From positions 62,001-126,000 of the forward strand of contig JAFYHQ010000040.1 in assembly GCA_017539105.1 (NCBI GenBank): a stretch of DNA of 64,000 nt, in the 5' to 3' direction. Source of the stretch: Erysipelotrichaceae bacterium (GTDB taxonomy: Bacteria > Bacillota_I > Bacilli_A > Erysipelotrichales > Erysipelotrichaceae). Shown piece after piece: positions 1 through 9,018 of this stretch. A program made the position numbers and the translations under genes. Under the pieces are notes generated by a model. That model was not told where the DNA came from. It was given only the letters and a program-made list of their open reading frames with translations, and searched no databases. The stretch's first letter is position 1, and each line of letters starts with the position of its first letter.

Positions 1-254
1 CCGAAAAGTTCGCGATACTGGTTCTTCGCAAATACGCTGGTATCTCCATACTGGCTTACCGTAACAAACGCGACACCGCCATATTCGCTGATCGGTTCCA
101 TATATCTTCGCAGCGCCTCTTCCTCGGCGTTGCTTAAAAGATCTTCTTCATCATCGATGATGATCTGGCCATCCGCTTTGAGAGCGCTTATTTCATTCGC
201 GCTGAACAGAGCAATACAAAGAAGCAATAATATAGCTTTACAGATCTTGCGCAT
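1..254 (-). CDS. TPM-domain (YgcG-like) exported protein, partial
   Basis: Only the first 84 codons are in the window; the gene runs off the left edge. The start at 254 has a GGAGGC ribosome site 6-7 bases upstream. Residues 1-24 are a signal peptide (KAILLLLCIALFSA). The mature part has a stretch typical of the start of TPM domains: a DDE-rich turn, LLSNAEEEALRRYMEPIS, and GGVAFVTVSQYG. TPM proteins are usually membrane-tethered and of uncertain function; some are linked to photosystem repair or phosphatase activity. It overlaps the upstream zinc-ribbon gene by 17 bases, so the two are translated from one transcript. The family call rests on the N-terminal third only. Confidence 0.6.
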   Translation of the reverse strand, partial: MRKICKAILLLLCIALFSANEISALKADGQIIIDDEEDLLSNAEEEALRRYMEPISEYGGVAFVTVSQYGDTSVFAKNQYRELF

Positions 255-1863
255 TGTCGTTGCCTCCTTTCCGGCTATAGAAGGATGGCAGAGGTCTGGT
301 CGAAGTCTCGTTGAACCTCAGGATCAGATCGATGCACATCAGCGATGCGGCCCCTAATGCGGCTAACGCACCAAGATAATACCACCAGTCCTGTACGGGC
401 TGCAGATTGGCAACGAAGAAAGCGTAGCCGATTGCCAGCAGCGTCAGGATCGCAAACAGCAGGGACCGTTTATTACGTAAGAAAATGACGACAGAGAAAG
501 TCCGGACAAAATTGATGATCTCCAGAATAGCGATCATCGTCGTCATCACCATCGCTCCGGTCTGGGAAACCAGGACATCATAGGCCGCTCCCAAAGCGAC
601 CAGGAAACCGGTACCGAATATGATCGCCAGCGTCAGGACTACGACCTTCAGAACCATGTTGTCTGATTTCAGAAACCGCTTCATTCTGAGACGGTCTCTG
701 GCTTTCGTCGACATCGGAAGTTCGTCTCCGTCCTGCAAAAGATATCCCTTATCGAACACATGGTTTTCCCTGTCTCTGATCTGTTTCAGTTCCTTGCGGT
801 ACCTGCGTCCTACCAGGTATGCCAGCAACGCCGCAAACCAGATGACGAAACGCGATGTCACTGTGATCAGCAGGCTCAGCACGACATAAATCAGAGCCGC
901 GCCCGCGAACGTATACAATGTAAACTGGCTGATATCCGCAGGCAGGTCGATATGGATCTTGCCGCTCTGTCCGTTCACGACCGCATAAGCGACACGATCG
1001 CCCTTTCTCCAAGTCAGGAACCACACCGGCAGATAGACTGCCTCCCCGCCCTCAAAACGGGCATCCAGCAGTTCCTGCTGCTTCTTCACATTGTTCGGAA
1101 TCTTCAGCGTCAGACCTCCTGCCGCTTTCCCCAGGTCTTCGACCGCCTTCTTGGTCGCTGTCTGAAGGACCTCTTCCTCATAGACATCCGCATCCACATT
1201 CGGCACATCCGCATACATTCCAGCCAGATAAGCTTCCTTATAATCCATCAGTTCTTTCCGGTTGAACGGCGCGATCTGCTCCGCGATGCTGTCATCGAAA
1301 TTACGTGACGCATCGAAAGGAACTCCATACAGTCCCTCATCCTGAATGCTGACCTTGACGTTATAAGTATCGACGTAATCGTAATTCCCCGAAGTATAAG
1401 ACTTCGTGCCTTCCACTTCAATCGGTTCCTCACGGAACTTCACATAGTACATCCAGTATGGGATATAGAAAGGGCGGAACTTTTCGATGAATTCCGGATC
1501 TTTGAATTCTTTCGGAACATAGAACTTGTTTTTGAGTTCTTTCTGATAGATCTGTTTGCACTTGCTTTTGCTGATCCTGAAAGGAATGATCTTCTTTGGT
1601 TCGTTGACTCCCTGCATGGAGGATTCCAGCAGCTGCTGAGAACCGCAGTAGTTGCAGTAGACCACCGCTTCGCTGTCATCGCAGATCAGTTCCGCTCCGC
1701 AGTTTTTACACGTATAGAACCTGGCATCCTCGAACAGGATCTCATCCGCCGCGTTGTTCTCATAGTATTCATTCACATCGAATACCGCCGAACAGTGATG
1801 GCATTTCAGTTTCTGTTCTTTGATATTGAAATACAAGGTTCCGTTACAGTTTGGACATTTCAT
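238..1863 (-). CDS. TFIIB-type zinc-ribbon membrane protein
   Basis: A 541-aa protein with two N-terminal zinc ribbons: CPNC/CHHC (residues 3-25) and CKNC/CNYC (about 53-75). A soluble middle region follows, then several hydrophobic segments in the last 220 residues (about 310-360 and 410-520), so the ribbons are probably cytoplasmic and membrane-anchored. Start chosen at 1863: ATG preceded by GGGAGG and directly followed by the ribbon; the open frame extends further upstream to 1983 but without a ribosome site. Such proteins are common in Bacillota, often labelled as zinc-ribbon or wrongly as helicase-like; no activity is established. It is coupled to the TPM gene downstream, which suggests a joint envelope function (inference). 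Confidence 0.75.
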   Translation of the reverse strand: MKCPNCNGTLYFNIKEQKLKCHHCSAVFDVNEYYENNAADEILFEDARFYTCKNCGAELICDDSEAVVYCNYCGSQQLLESSMQGVNEPKKIIPFRISKSKCKQIYQKELKNKFYVPKEFKDPEFIEKFRPFYIPYWMYYVKFREEPIEVEGTKSYTSGNYDYVDTYNVKVSIQDEGLYGVPFDASRNFDDSIAEQIAPFNRKELMDYKEAYLAGMYADVPNVDADVYEEEVLQTATKKAVEDLGKAAGGLTLKIPNNVKKQQELLDARFEGGEAVYLPVWFLTWRKGDRVAYAVVNGQSGKIHIDLPADISQFTLYTFAGAALIYVVLSLLITVTSRFVIWFAALLAYLVGRRYRKELKQIRDRENHVFDKGYLLQDGDELPMSTKARDRLRMKRFLKSDNMVLKVVVLTLAIIFGTGFLVALGAAYDVLVSQTGAMVMTTMIAILEIINFVRTFSVVIFLRNKRSLLFAILTLLAIGYAFFVANLQPVQDWWYYLGALAALGAASLMCIDLILRFNETSTRPLPSFYSRKGGNDNAQDL

Positions 1864-1991
1864 ATCAAACCTCCCGTCATACATATACAGTATAACATCA
1901 TCTTTGTTTCCCTTTATGAAGAAGGATCGTTCCGGTTTATGTATTTTTGATAACGATATTGTAGAATAGAGATAAAGAAACAAGGTGTCTT

Positions 1992-2288
1992 ATGAAAAAA
2001 ATAACTGCAGTCATTCTATCGGTATTTATGTTGCTTTCTTTGTCCGGCTGTTTCGGATACCACAGGATCAGAATCAGCGAAGGCGATGAAGATCTCGTCA
2101 AATGTCCCAGATTCGCCAAAGCAGGTGATGTCGTAGAGATTGAAACCGTCACCGTGACGGATGCCGATCTTTATGTGAATATCTCGGGCGTAGAAGTCGA
2201 ATGTGTCAGCGAGGGTCTTTACCGTTTCGTCATGCCGGATCAGGATGTCGAGATCAATATCACGATCATATCCAACGGAGGAGCGTGA
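1992..2288 (+). CDS. Small secreted lipoprotein
   Basis: 98 residues. The signal peptide ends in a lipobox (LLSLSGC, Cys at residue 19), so the product should be lipidated and held on the outer face of the membrane. The mature part is about 80 residues, beta-rich, with a repeated short pattern (DVVEIETVTVTDADLYVNIS, then VEINITII), resembling a small Ig-like or InlB-repeat-like fold; no family is recognised with certainty. It stands alone, divergent from the zinc-ribbon gene, and is followed by a terminator. Function unknown. Confidence 0.7.
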   Translation: MKKITAVILSVFMLLSLSGCFGYHRIRISEGDEDLVKCPRFAKAGDVVEIETVTVTDADLYVNISGVEVECVSEGLYRFVMPDQDVEINITIISNGGA

Positions 2289-2305
2289 TCCGTTAAGAAC
2301 ACGAC

Positions 2306-2334
2306 AAGAGTAGCTTACCGGTTACTCTTTTTTG
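2306..2334 (+). terminator. Rho-independent terminator
   Basis: Stem AAGAGTAGC / GTTACTCTT (9 pairs, one G-T) with a 6-base loop, running into TTTTTT. It separates the lipoprotein gene from the AmmeMemoRadiSam genes. Confidence 0.75.
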
Positions 2335-2353
2335 TTAAGAAGGAGGTCTTCCT

Positions 2354-3739
2354 ATGTCGCTATTGGCAGCTTTCATGGTTCCTCATCCGCCTTTGATCGT
2401 ACCGGATGTCGGTCAGGGAGAGGAAGCACAGATTCAGGAAACGACGGACGCTTATGAAGAGGTGGCCCGTCAGATCGCCCATCTGCAGCCCGATACCATC
2501 ATCATTACCAGCCCCCATTCCATCATGTATTCGGACTACTTCCATATCTCGCCCGGAAACAAGGCTTCCGGTTCTTTTGCGCGTTTCAATGCGCCTCAGG
2601 TCCGATTCAATGAGGAATATGATACGCAGCTGGTGAAACGGATCTGCGAGCTGGCTGACGAAGAAGATTTTCCTGCAGGTACTTTGGGACAGCGGGATGC
2701 TTCTTTGGATCATGGAACGATGGTTCCTTTGTATTTCATAAGAAAACATTACCAAGGCGGCAAGATCGTACGTATCGGCTTGTCCGGTCTGGATCTGATG
2801 AAGCACTACCATCTCGGCCAGCTGATCGCACAGGCAATTGATGATCTGGATCGGAACGCGGTCATCATTGCGAGCGGGGATCTTTCACATAAGCTGCAGA
2901 CTTACGGACCTTACGGTTTCAGTCCACAGGGTCCGGAATATGATAAACGCATCATGGATGTCTGTGGAAGGTCGGCATTCGATGAACTGTTTTCATTTAC
3001 AGAAGACTTCTGCGAGAAAGCGGCAGAATGCGGACACCGTTCGTTCGTGATCATGGCCGGAGCATTCGATGGTTTTTCTGTCGAAGCAAATGTATTAAGC
3101 CATCAGGATGTGACGGGGGTAGGCTACGGAATCTGTACGTTCTATCCGCAAGAGAAAGACGGGAACCGTCATTTCCTGAAACGGTATGAAGACAGCTTAA
3201 CAAATGAATTGAGAAACAGATACGATCAGGCAGACGCCTATGTAAAGCTGGCGCGTCAGACGATCGAGACTTATGTGATCAGCGGGAAACGTCCGGAGGT
3301 GCCGGATGATCTCCCGGAAGAGATGCTGATGAGGAAAGCCGGAACTTTTGTGTCCATTCACGAGAATGACAGGCTGCGGGGATGCATCGGTACGATCATG
3401 GCGACAAAGAAGAATATCGCTCAGGAGATCATCTCCAACGCCATCTCGGCTTGTTCAAGAGATCCGCGTTTCCATCCGATTCAGGCAGAAGAGCTTCCTT
3501 TTCTGGATATCAGCGTCGATGTGCTGGGCGATGCTCAAGATATTGGTTCAATGGAAGAACTGGATGTGAAACGCTATGGCGTGATCGTCTCGCAAAAAGG
3601 CCGGGTAGGCTTGCTTCTGCCGGATCTGGAAGGGGTCGATACTGTTGAGGAACAGATCCGTATCGCAGCCCAAAAGGGCGGAATCGATCTGGATGAAGAT
3701 TATCAGCTGCAACGCTTCGAGGTCATCCGTCATGCCTGA
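2354..3739 (+). CDS. AmmeMemoRadiSam system fusion protein (Memo + AMMECR1 domains)
   Basis: 461 residues with two fused parts. Residues 1-270 are a Memo-like/class III extradiol dioxygenase (LigB superfamily) domain: AFMVPHPPLIVPDVG at the N-terminus, TSPHSIMYSD, DHGTMVPLYF and ASGDLSHKL carry the usual His/Asp metal-site candidates. Residues 280-461 are an AMMECR1 domain (GTFVSIHENDRLRGCIGTI, FLDISVDVLG). The A and B parts of this system are separate in many genomes and fused in others. The start follows AAGGAGG. The 3' end overlaps the radical SAM gene by 8 bases, so the pair is translationally coupled. The biochemical role of the system is not settled; a radical protein or RNA modification has been proposed for the family. 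Confidence 0.9.
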   Translation: MSLLAAFMVPHPPLIVPDVGQGEEAQIQETTDAYEEVARQIAHLQPDTIIITSPHSIMYSDYFHISPGNKASGSFARFNAPQVRFNEEYDTQLVKRICELADEEDFPAGTLGQRDASLDHGTMVPLYFIRKHYQGGKIVRIGLSGLDLMKHYHLGQLIAQAIDDLDRNAVIIASGDLSHKLQTYGPYGFSPQGPEYDKRIMDVCGRSAFDELFSFTEDFCEKAAECGHRSFVIMAGAFDGFSVEANVLSHQDVTGVGYGICTFYPQEKDGNRHFLKRYEDSLTNELRNRYDQADAYVKLARQTIETYVISGKRPEVPDDLPEEMLMRKAGTFVSIHENDRLRGCIGTIMATKKNIAQEIISNAISACSRDPRFHPIQAEELPFLDISVDVLGDAQDIGSMEELDVKRYGVIVSQKGRVGLLLPDLEGVDTVEEQIRIAAQKGGIDLDEDYQLQRFEVIRHA

Positions 3740-4592
3740 ATGTGAAGTATGTTTTCGCCATTGCCGGCTGAATGAGGGACAGACCGGTTTCTGCGGCGTT
3801 CGCAGCTGTCATGACAATGTGATCTATCCCGATAATTATGGCAAGATCACTTCGATGGCTCTGGATCCGATCGAGAAAAAGCCTTTGCAGCGTTTCTATC
3901 CCGGCAGCAAGATCCTTTCGATCGGAAGCTACGGATGCAACCTGCGTTGTCCTTTCTGCCAGAATCATGAGATCTCCTGGTCCAAAGAAGCCTATCAGGA
4001 TACGGAACAGATCGAAACGATGGCTCCGGAAGAACTGCTGCAGATCGCTCTGGATCTTCAAAGCAGGGGAAATATCGGTATCGCCTTCACATACAACGAA
4101 CCTCTGATCGCTTATGAATATGTCCGCGATACTGCAATACTGTTTCATGAAGCAGGATTAAAGACAGTTCTTGTCAGCAACGGTACCGCCGAATCATCTA
4201 TCCTCCATGAGATACTGCCTTATATCGATGCGATGAATATCGATCTCAAAGGCTTTACCGATCGCTACTACGAAAACATTCTGCAAGGCAACCGCCGTCA
4301 GGTCATGGACTTCATCAGCGAAGCAGTCAAAGGCTGTCATGTGGAACTGACGACTTTGATTATCCCGAACGAAAACGACAGCGAAGAAGAAATGCGCGAA
4401 ATGACAGAATGGATCACTGGACTGAAAGACGCTTCAGGAAATGCGATTGGCCAGGAAATCCCTTTACACATCTCCCGTTTCTTTCCATGTTTCCATATGA
4501 CGGACCGCAAAGCGACGGATGTATCGCTGGTTTATCATCTGGCAGAAGTTGCCCGTGAACGGCTGAAATACGTCTATACCGGAAACTGTTGA
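3732..4592 (+). CDS. amrS: AmmeMemoRadiSam system radical SAM enzyme
   Basis: 286 residues. The radical SAM cluster motif is CNLRCPFC (CX3CX2C), preceded by GSYG. A Cys-rich N-terminus (CEVCFRHCRL, GFCGVR) is typical of the AmrS/PFL-activase-like group. IAFTYNEPLI and the later DAMNIDLKG match the barrel strands of these enzymes. Start at 3732 is chosen because the Cys-rich N-terminus begins there; the open frame extends upstream only inside the previous gene. It partners the fused Memo-AMMECR1 protein encoded just before it, and both end at a strong terminator. The substrate is unknown. Confidence 0.92.
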   Translation: MPECEVCFRHCRLNEGQTGFCGVRSCHDNVIYPDNYGKITSMALDPIEKKPLQRFYPGSKILSIGSYGCNLRCPFCQNHEISWSKEAYQDTEQIETMAPEELLQIALDLQSRGNIGIAFTYNEPLIAYEYVRDTAILFHEAGLKTVLVSNGTAESSILHEILPYIDAMNIDLKGFTDRYYENILQGNRRQVMDFISEAVKGCHVELTTLIIPNENDSEEEMREMTEWITGLKDASGNAIGQEIPLHISRFFPCFHMTDRKATDVSLVYHLAEVARERLKYVYTGNC

Positions 4593-4600
4593 TTCAGAAA

Positions 4601-4636
4601 AAAACAGATATGATCGCTCATATCTGTTTTTATCTT
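4601..4636. terminator. Bidirectional terminator
   Basis: A perfect 13-base stem (AAAACAGATATGA / TCATATCTGTTTT) around a TCGC loop, with A-run and T-run on either side. It serves the radical SAM gene on the plus strand and the DUF349 gene on the minus strand. Confidence 0.85.
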
Positions 4637-4650
4637 TTTTTGAATGACTG

Positions 4651-5544
4651 TTAATTGCGGTAATATTTCGCATTATCGAAATACGTCGTCATGACCTTGT
4701 TGAAGGCATCCCACAGCGTATTCTCATTCTCTCTGCCGGCATTGCCGATTTCTTTCCACTGCCTTCTGAGATCTTTCATTTCTTCGAATTCTTCATCGCT
4801 GAAGCTGGAAATCGCCAGATTCTTCTTCGCCTTTTCAATGATCTCCTGTTTGGCAGTCGTCTTCTTCGCAAACGTTTCCTTTAAACCGCTGTAGTAAGCG
4901 TTACGATTGTTGAAGAACGTCTTCCGTTCTGCTGAGAACTGTTTCCACAGATCGTCATCCTCTTTACCGGCACGGCCTGTCTTCTTCCATTCTTCCATCA
5001 AAGCATCCATCCTGTTGGCAATCTCTTTGAAATTATCCAGCGTGTTGGCTTCCTTTGCTTTCTCGATCAGTTCTTTCTTGACTTCTTTGTTGTGCTCGTA
5101 ACTTTCCTGCAGTTTCTGATAATATTCATTACGATTATCAAAGAACGTGTTTCTTACTTCTTTGAATTCGTTCCAAAGCTCATCATCCTTTTCTTTGTTG
5201 ATACGACCGGATACTTTCCACTGTTCCATGAGATCATTCATCGCTTCTGAGGCTTTCTTGAAGTTGGTCTGATTCAAGACCTCCTTTGCCTTGTCGATGA
5301 TCGCTCTCTTTCGATCCTCGATCGTACCGAAAGCTTCCGACTCTTTTGCCGATATGACATCGAGATATGCATTGAAAGACTCCTGTAGCTCCTTGTCATA
5401 CAAAGATTCTTCTTCTTCCTTTACTCTTCCCCACTTTTTCCTCAATACGCGCGCCTGCACGACCGCGTCAGCTGAATCGGGATTTTCAGCCAGTTGTTTT
5501 GCCTGTTCTAATAATTCTTCTTTTGTCATCCTTCTATCCACCAT
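4651..5544 (-). CDS. DUF349 repeat protein
   Basis: 297 residues, highly charged and helical. It consists of about four DUF349 repeats of roughly 70 residues. The last three are clear, each with a tryptophan-containing helix (LMEQWKVSGRI, LMEEWKKTGRA, LRRQWKEIGNAG) followed by a LW..F.....FF/YFDN helix (ELWNEFKEVRNTFFDNR). The first is degenerate. DUF349 proteins are widespread and mostly uncharacterised; no enzyme motif is present and there is no signal peptide, so it is cytoplasmic. The start is uncertain: ATG at 5544 lacks a good ribosome site and ATG at 5529 lies directly against AGAAGG. Confidence 0.85.
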   Translation of the reverse strand: MVDRRMTKEELLEQAKQLAENPDSADAVVQARVLRKKWGRVKEEEESLYDKELQESFNAYLDVISAKESEAFGTIEDRKRAIIDKAKEVLNQTNFKKASEAMNDLMEQWKVSGRINKEKDDELWNEFKEVRNTFFDNRNEYYQKLQESYEHNKEVKKELIEKAKEANTLDNFKEIANRMDALMEEWKKTGRAGKEDDDLWKQFSAERKTFFNNRNAYYSGLKETFAKKTTAKQEIIEKAKKNLAISSFSDEEFEEMKDLRRQWKEIGNAGRENENTLWDAFNKVMTTYFDNAKYYRN

Positions 5545-5665
5545 AGTACTATTATATAATTTTATTTTATTTTTTGTCAGTGTTTTATCTAAATAAGATA
5601 CTTATGAAACCGCTAACACATTCCCGTGTGATATTTACCTGTCTCTTCTGAAGTATTACAATATG

Positions 5666-5681
5666 GTTAGTAAATGCTAAC
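5666..5681. promoter_or_regulatory. Possible operator dyad upstream of methyltransferase gene
   Basis: GTTAG-TAAATG-CTAAC, a 5-base inverted repeat with a 6-base gap, sits 10-15 bases upstream of the ribosome site (GAGGTGGAG) of the next gene. Its position fits a repressor site, but no regulator gene is adjacent and the repeat is short. Confidence 0.3.
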
Positions 5682-5695
5682 TGAGAGGTGGAGCG

Positions 5696-6376
5696 ATGAA
5701 CAGGAAAGAGGAGATCAAGGAAGCTTACAGGAATCTGGGGAAAGCGCATAACATGTATGACAGTATCATGACGGGTTCTTCGTTTGTGGGAAGGCTGGTC
5801 GATAAGGCGGTGTGGCAGATGGATGGAGAAGATCTTCTGGAATATCAGAGCCTTCCGTTTGAGGTCATTTCTGCGGATTTCAAGGGAAAACTGCTGGAAG
5901 TCCCGGTTGGTACAGGGGTCATTTCCATGCCTGTTTTTAAGACGCTGACAAAGGCGGATATCACCTGTCTGGACTATTCCTCCAAGATGATGGAAAGCGC
6001 CAGGAAACGCGCAGAAGAGCTGCAGATCGCAAATATCGCTTTCGTTCAGGGAGATGTCGGTCGCTTGCCTTTCGAGGATGAAACATTTGATGCCGTGGTA
6101 TCGCTCAATGGATTCCATGCCTTTCCTGACAAAGAAGCAGCCTATAAAGAAACATACCGTGTCTTAAAGAGAGGCGGAACCTTCAGCGGCTGTTTCTATG
6201 TCGAAGAAGCGAACCTTCATACGGACAGAATGATCCGTCGTTTCTATATCAGGACAGGATTCTTCACACCTCCGTTTGAGACAATAGAATCTCTACAAAA
6301 CAGACTGAGCCGGATGTACGAGTCTGCCGAAGTCACCAATGTCCAAAGCATCGCTTGCTTCAGGTGTAAGAAGTAG
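5696..6376 (+). CDS. Class I SAM-dependent methyltransferase
   Basis: 226 residues with the Rossmann methyltransferase core: motif I LLEVPVGTGVIS (residues 66-77), motif II region CLDYSSKMMESA with the acidic ribose-binding residue, QGDVGRLPFEDETFDAVVS (motif III), then an LKRGGTFSGCFYV strand. The layout is that of the UbiE/Methyltransf_11 group, which methylates small molecules; the substrate cannot be read from sequence. A good ribosome site (GAGGTGGAG) supports the start. It is a single gene between the DUF349 gene (opposite strand) and the diguanylate cyclase. Confidence 0.85.
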   Translation: MNRKEEIKEAYRNLGKAHNMYDSIMTGSSFVGRLVDKAVWQMDGEDLLEYQSLPFEVISADFKGKLLEVPVGTGVISMPVFKTLTKADITCLDYSSKMMESARKRAEELQIANIAFVQGDVGRLPFEDETFDAVVSLNGFHAFPDKEAAYKETYRVLKRGGTFSGCFYVEEANLHTDRMIRRFYIRTGFFTPPFETIESLQNRLSRMYESAEVTNVQSIACFRCKK

Positions 6377-6451
6377 CTTATCATATTTTACCTTTTTATA
6401 TCACGGTTTTTGACTATTTTTTTGACTGTCCGTTTTCTATTCTAAAATCAG

Positions 6452-7240
6452 ATGAAGAATCTTTCTTTTCAACATACTTTTTATTTTCTGTTGAGCGGCA
6501 TCGTTCTATCGTGTCTGCTTCTTTTTGCGTTGGTTGCATATGGCGCCGCTTTATCGCTGCAGCTGGTCATGATTGCGGTCATTCTGGTACTGATGGTCCT
6601 GATGATTTCGTGTGTCCGTTCCCTGCTTCTGCAGCCTTTGCATAAGATCACGGAAACCGTCACAAAGGGCGAAACGCTTCCTGAACAGCGCAGCAAGGAA
6701 CTGAATGATCTTGCGGAAGCATACAATCACCTTCACATGAAGAATGCGGTCGATAGGCAGCAGCTTTCCTATGAAGCGTCCCATGATCCTTTGACCGGTC
6801 TTTATAACCGCAGGATGTTTGAAAGCATCCGCAATAATGCCGATATGACCGGCTATACCCTGATCATGGTGGATATCGATAATTTCAAAGGGATCAACGA
6901 CAGCCATGGCCACGAGACCGGCGACAAGGTCCTGCAGAAGCTTGCGCATATCCTGCAGGAAAGCTTCCGTTCCAACGACTATCCCTGCCGTCTGGGCGGA
7001 GATGAATTTGCGGTCGTTATGATCCGAAGCGATTCCCGTCTGAAGAACCTGCTGATCTCCAAGGTCAATACCATCAACAGCAAAGTCCATGATACCAGCG
7101 ATGGCCTTCCTGATTTTTCTTTAAGCTTCGGTATCGCTTTCCCTGATCGCAATGATGCGACCGGCAATATCTACAGCGATGCCGATGTGGCTTTATACAA
7201 AGCCAAAGAACAGGGCGGCAATTCGTATTATATCTATTAG
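6452..7240 (+). CDS. Membrane diguanylate cyclase (GGDEF)
   Basis: 262 residues. Two hydrophobic helices (about 8-30 and 33-58) form a membrane hairpin, followed by a short HAMP-like linker (LLLQPLHKITETV) and a GGDEF domain from residue 108. The catalytic motif is intact (RLGGDEF, GGDEF at 182-186), with the metal-binding DIDNFKGIND upstream and a product-inhibition I-site (RSND, 173-176) five residues before GGDEF. It should therefore make cyclic di-GMP from two GTP and be feedback-inhibited. There is almost no extracytoplasmic region, so the signal input is probably in the membrane. It opens the signalling block shared with the hybrid kinase downstream. No Shine-Dalgarno is visible before ATG. 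Confidence 0.92.
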   Translation: MKNLSFQHTFYFLLSGIVLSCLLLFALVAYGAALSLQLVMIAVILVLMVLMISCVRSLLLQPLHKITETVTKGETLPEQRSKELNDLAEAYNHLHMKNAVDRQQLSYEASHDPLTGLYNRRMFESIRNNADMTGYTLIMVDIDNFKGINDSHGHETGDKVLQKLAHILQESFRSNDYPCRLGGDEFAVVMIRSDSRLKNLLISKVNTINSKVHDTSDGLPDFSLSFGIAFPDRNDATGNIYSDADVALYKAKEQGGNSYYIY

Positions 7241-7319
7241 ATAAATGCTTTTTTAAGCGTTTCACGATACAATTATTTCAAGAAGAGTCTTGGCATCTTT
7301 TCAGGCGGAAAGGAGACCT

Positions 7320-9017
7320 ATGACAAGAGGTTATGCGTTAGTTACTGTCAAAGAAGAAGGACAGACGATCTTGTTTCAGACCGAATCGTTTGATGTGAAT
7401 GATCTTAGAGAGAAGATCTCTTTTTCCAAGGAGATGGAACTGTGGATCAGCGGGGATGACCAGCAATATGAGGATACCCTGAAACTGCTCAATGAGGCGA
7501 GAGAAGAGAATCAGGCGAAGGAAACATTCCTTTCCAACATGTCGCATGATATCCGTACGCCGATGAATGCGATCATCGGACTGACTTCCTTAGCAAAAAA
7601 CCATCTGGATGAAAAAGCAAGAGTCGCTGATTCACTGAATAAAATCGAGGTTGCCAGCGGACATCTGCTGAGTCTGATCAATGAAGTCCTGGATATGTCC
7701 AGGATCAATTCCGGCCGTCTGAGCATCAATGAGGAACAGTTCTGGCTGAGTGATCTTCTGCATGAGACTCTGACCGTCAGCAAGCCGCAGATGGCTGAGA
7801 AGCAGCATCATTTCACTTTCAAGACCGATAATATCTTATATGAAAGCCTTTATGGCGATACTTTGCGGCTGCGGCAGATTTTCGTCAATATCATTAATAA
7901 TTCCGTAAAATACACGCCGGATCACGGAGAGATCGAAGTCTCTTTCTCCCAAGAGATGCAGGACGAACGCTGCGTGCTCTGTTTCCGCTGTCAGGATAAC
8001 GGCATCGGCATGTCCGAGGAATTCCTGAAGAAAGTATTCGATCCGTTCGAACGGGCCAATTCCACGACGATTTCCCGTATCGAGGGTACCGGCTTAGGCA
8101 TGAGCATCGTCAAGAAGCTGGTAGAAACGATGAACGGCACGATCTCGATCCAATCCAAACTGAATGAAGGTACTACGGTAGAGATCCGTATTCCGTTACG
8201 CTATGAGAAAGCGGCCGTCAACGACAAAGCATTGAAGAACCGGAATATCCTGGTTCTGGAAAACGATAAAGAGGTTCATGACCGCATCCTCAGTTATCTG
8301 CAGGAATATGATCTTTCCTTCAAGGAAACAACAACCTTCAACGGAGCCATTTCCTTGCTGACGGATAGCGAGTTCGCAAATGAAAAGACTGATGTCTTAT
8401 TATTGGGAGAGATCGGTGAAGCGACCGGAGATCTCTTCGATGTGGCGTCCTATCTGCATAAGGCACATCCGGAGATGACGATCATTCTGGTCGGCGATCA
8501 GGACTGGAACGATATCGAGTATCGGGCAAACCGCAGCGGAATCGAGCATTTCATTCCTTTGCCTCTGTTCAGGAAATCGCTGATCAACGGTATTGCAGCT
8601 GCGCTGAAAGATGATTCGCATGATCATCTGACAGGCGGTCTGGATCTGTCCGGAAAGCGCATCCTGCTGGTGGAGGATAACTTTATCAACCGGGAGATCG
8701 CCAAAGAAATCCTGTCTTCAACCAAAGTCGATCTGGATACGGCAGAAAACGGTCAGGAAGCACTGGACAAGTATCTATCCGATACCCATTATGATGCGAT
8801 CCTGATGGATGTACAGATGCCACTCATGAACGGTTATGAAGCGACCAAGGCAATCCGTTCCTCCGGAAAAGAAGATGCAAAAACGATCAGGATCTTTGCG
8901 ATGACGGCCAATACCTTTGCAGAAGATGTCGCGAAAGCCAAAGAAGCGGGAATGGATTCCCATATCGCCAAACCGATCGATGTCCATAAACTGATGCAGA
9001 CACTGAAAACGATCTAA
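7320..9017 (+). CDS. Cytoplasmic hybrid histidine kinase/response regulator
   Basis: 565 residues, no membrane segment and only a roughly 60-residue N-terminal region, too short for a usual sensor domain. HisKA has the phospho-acceptor His76 in NMSHDIRTPMNAIIG. The HATPase region shows the N box (NIINNSVKYT), DNGIGM and GTGLGMSI. A receiver-like stretch at about 310-430 has DVLLLGE where the phospho-acceptor Asp should be, so it is probably a pseudo-receiver. The C-terminal receiver is complete (RILLVEDN, Asp497 in LMDVQMPLMNG, MTAN, KPI). Start at 7320 is set by AAAGGAG; the frame is open further upstream from a TTG at 7290. Only one base separates its stop from the next gene. Its likely downstream partner is the HPt protein encoded at 10792-11136. 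Confidence 0.93.
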   Translation: MTRGYALVTVKEEGQTILFQTESFDVNDLREKISFSKEMELWISGDDQQYEDTLKLLNEAREENQAKETFLSNMSHDIRTPMNAIIGLTSLAKNHLDEKARVADSLNKIEVASGHLLSLINEVLDMSRINSGRLSINEEQFWLSDLLHETLTVSKPQMAEKQHHFTFKTDNILYESLYGDTLRLRQIFVNIINNSVKYTPDHGEIEVSFSQEMQDERCVLCFRCQDNGIGMSEEFLKKVFDPFERANSTTISRIEGTGLGMSIVKKLVETMNGTISIQSKLNEGTTVEIRIPLRYEKAAVNDKALKNRNILVLENDKEVHDRILSYLQEYDLSFKETTTFNGAISLLTDSEFANEKTDVLLLGEIGEATGDLFDVASYLHKAHPEMTIILVGDQDWNDIEYRANRSGIEHFIPLPLFRKSLINGIAAALKDDSHDHLTGGLDLSGKRILLVEDNFINREIAKEILSSTKVDLDTAENGQEALDKYLSDTHYDAILMDVQMPLMNGYEATKAIRSSGKEDAKTIRIFAMTANTFAEDVAKAKEAGMDSHIAKPIDVHKLMQTLKTI

Positions 9018-9018
9018 G

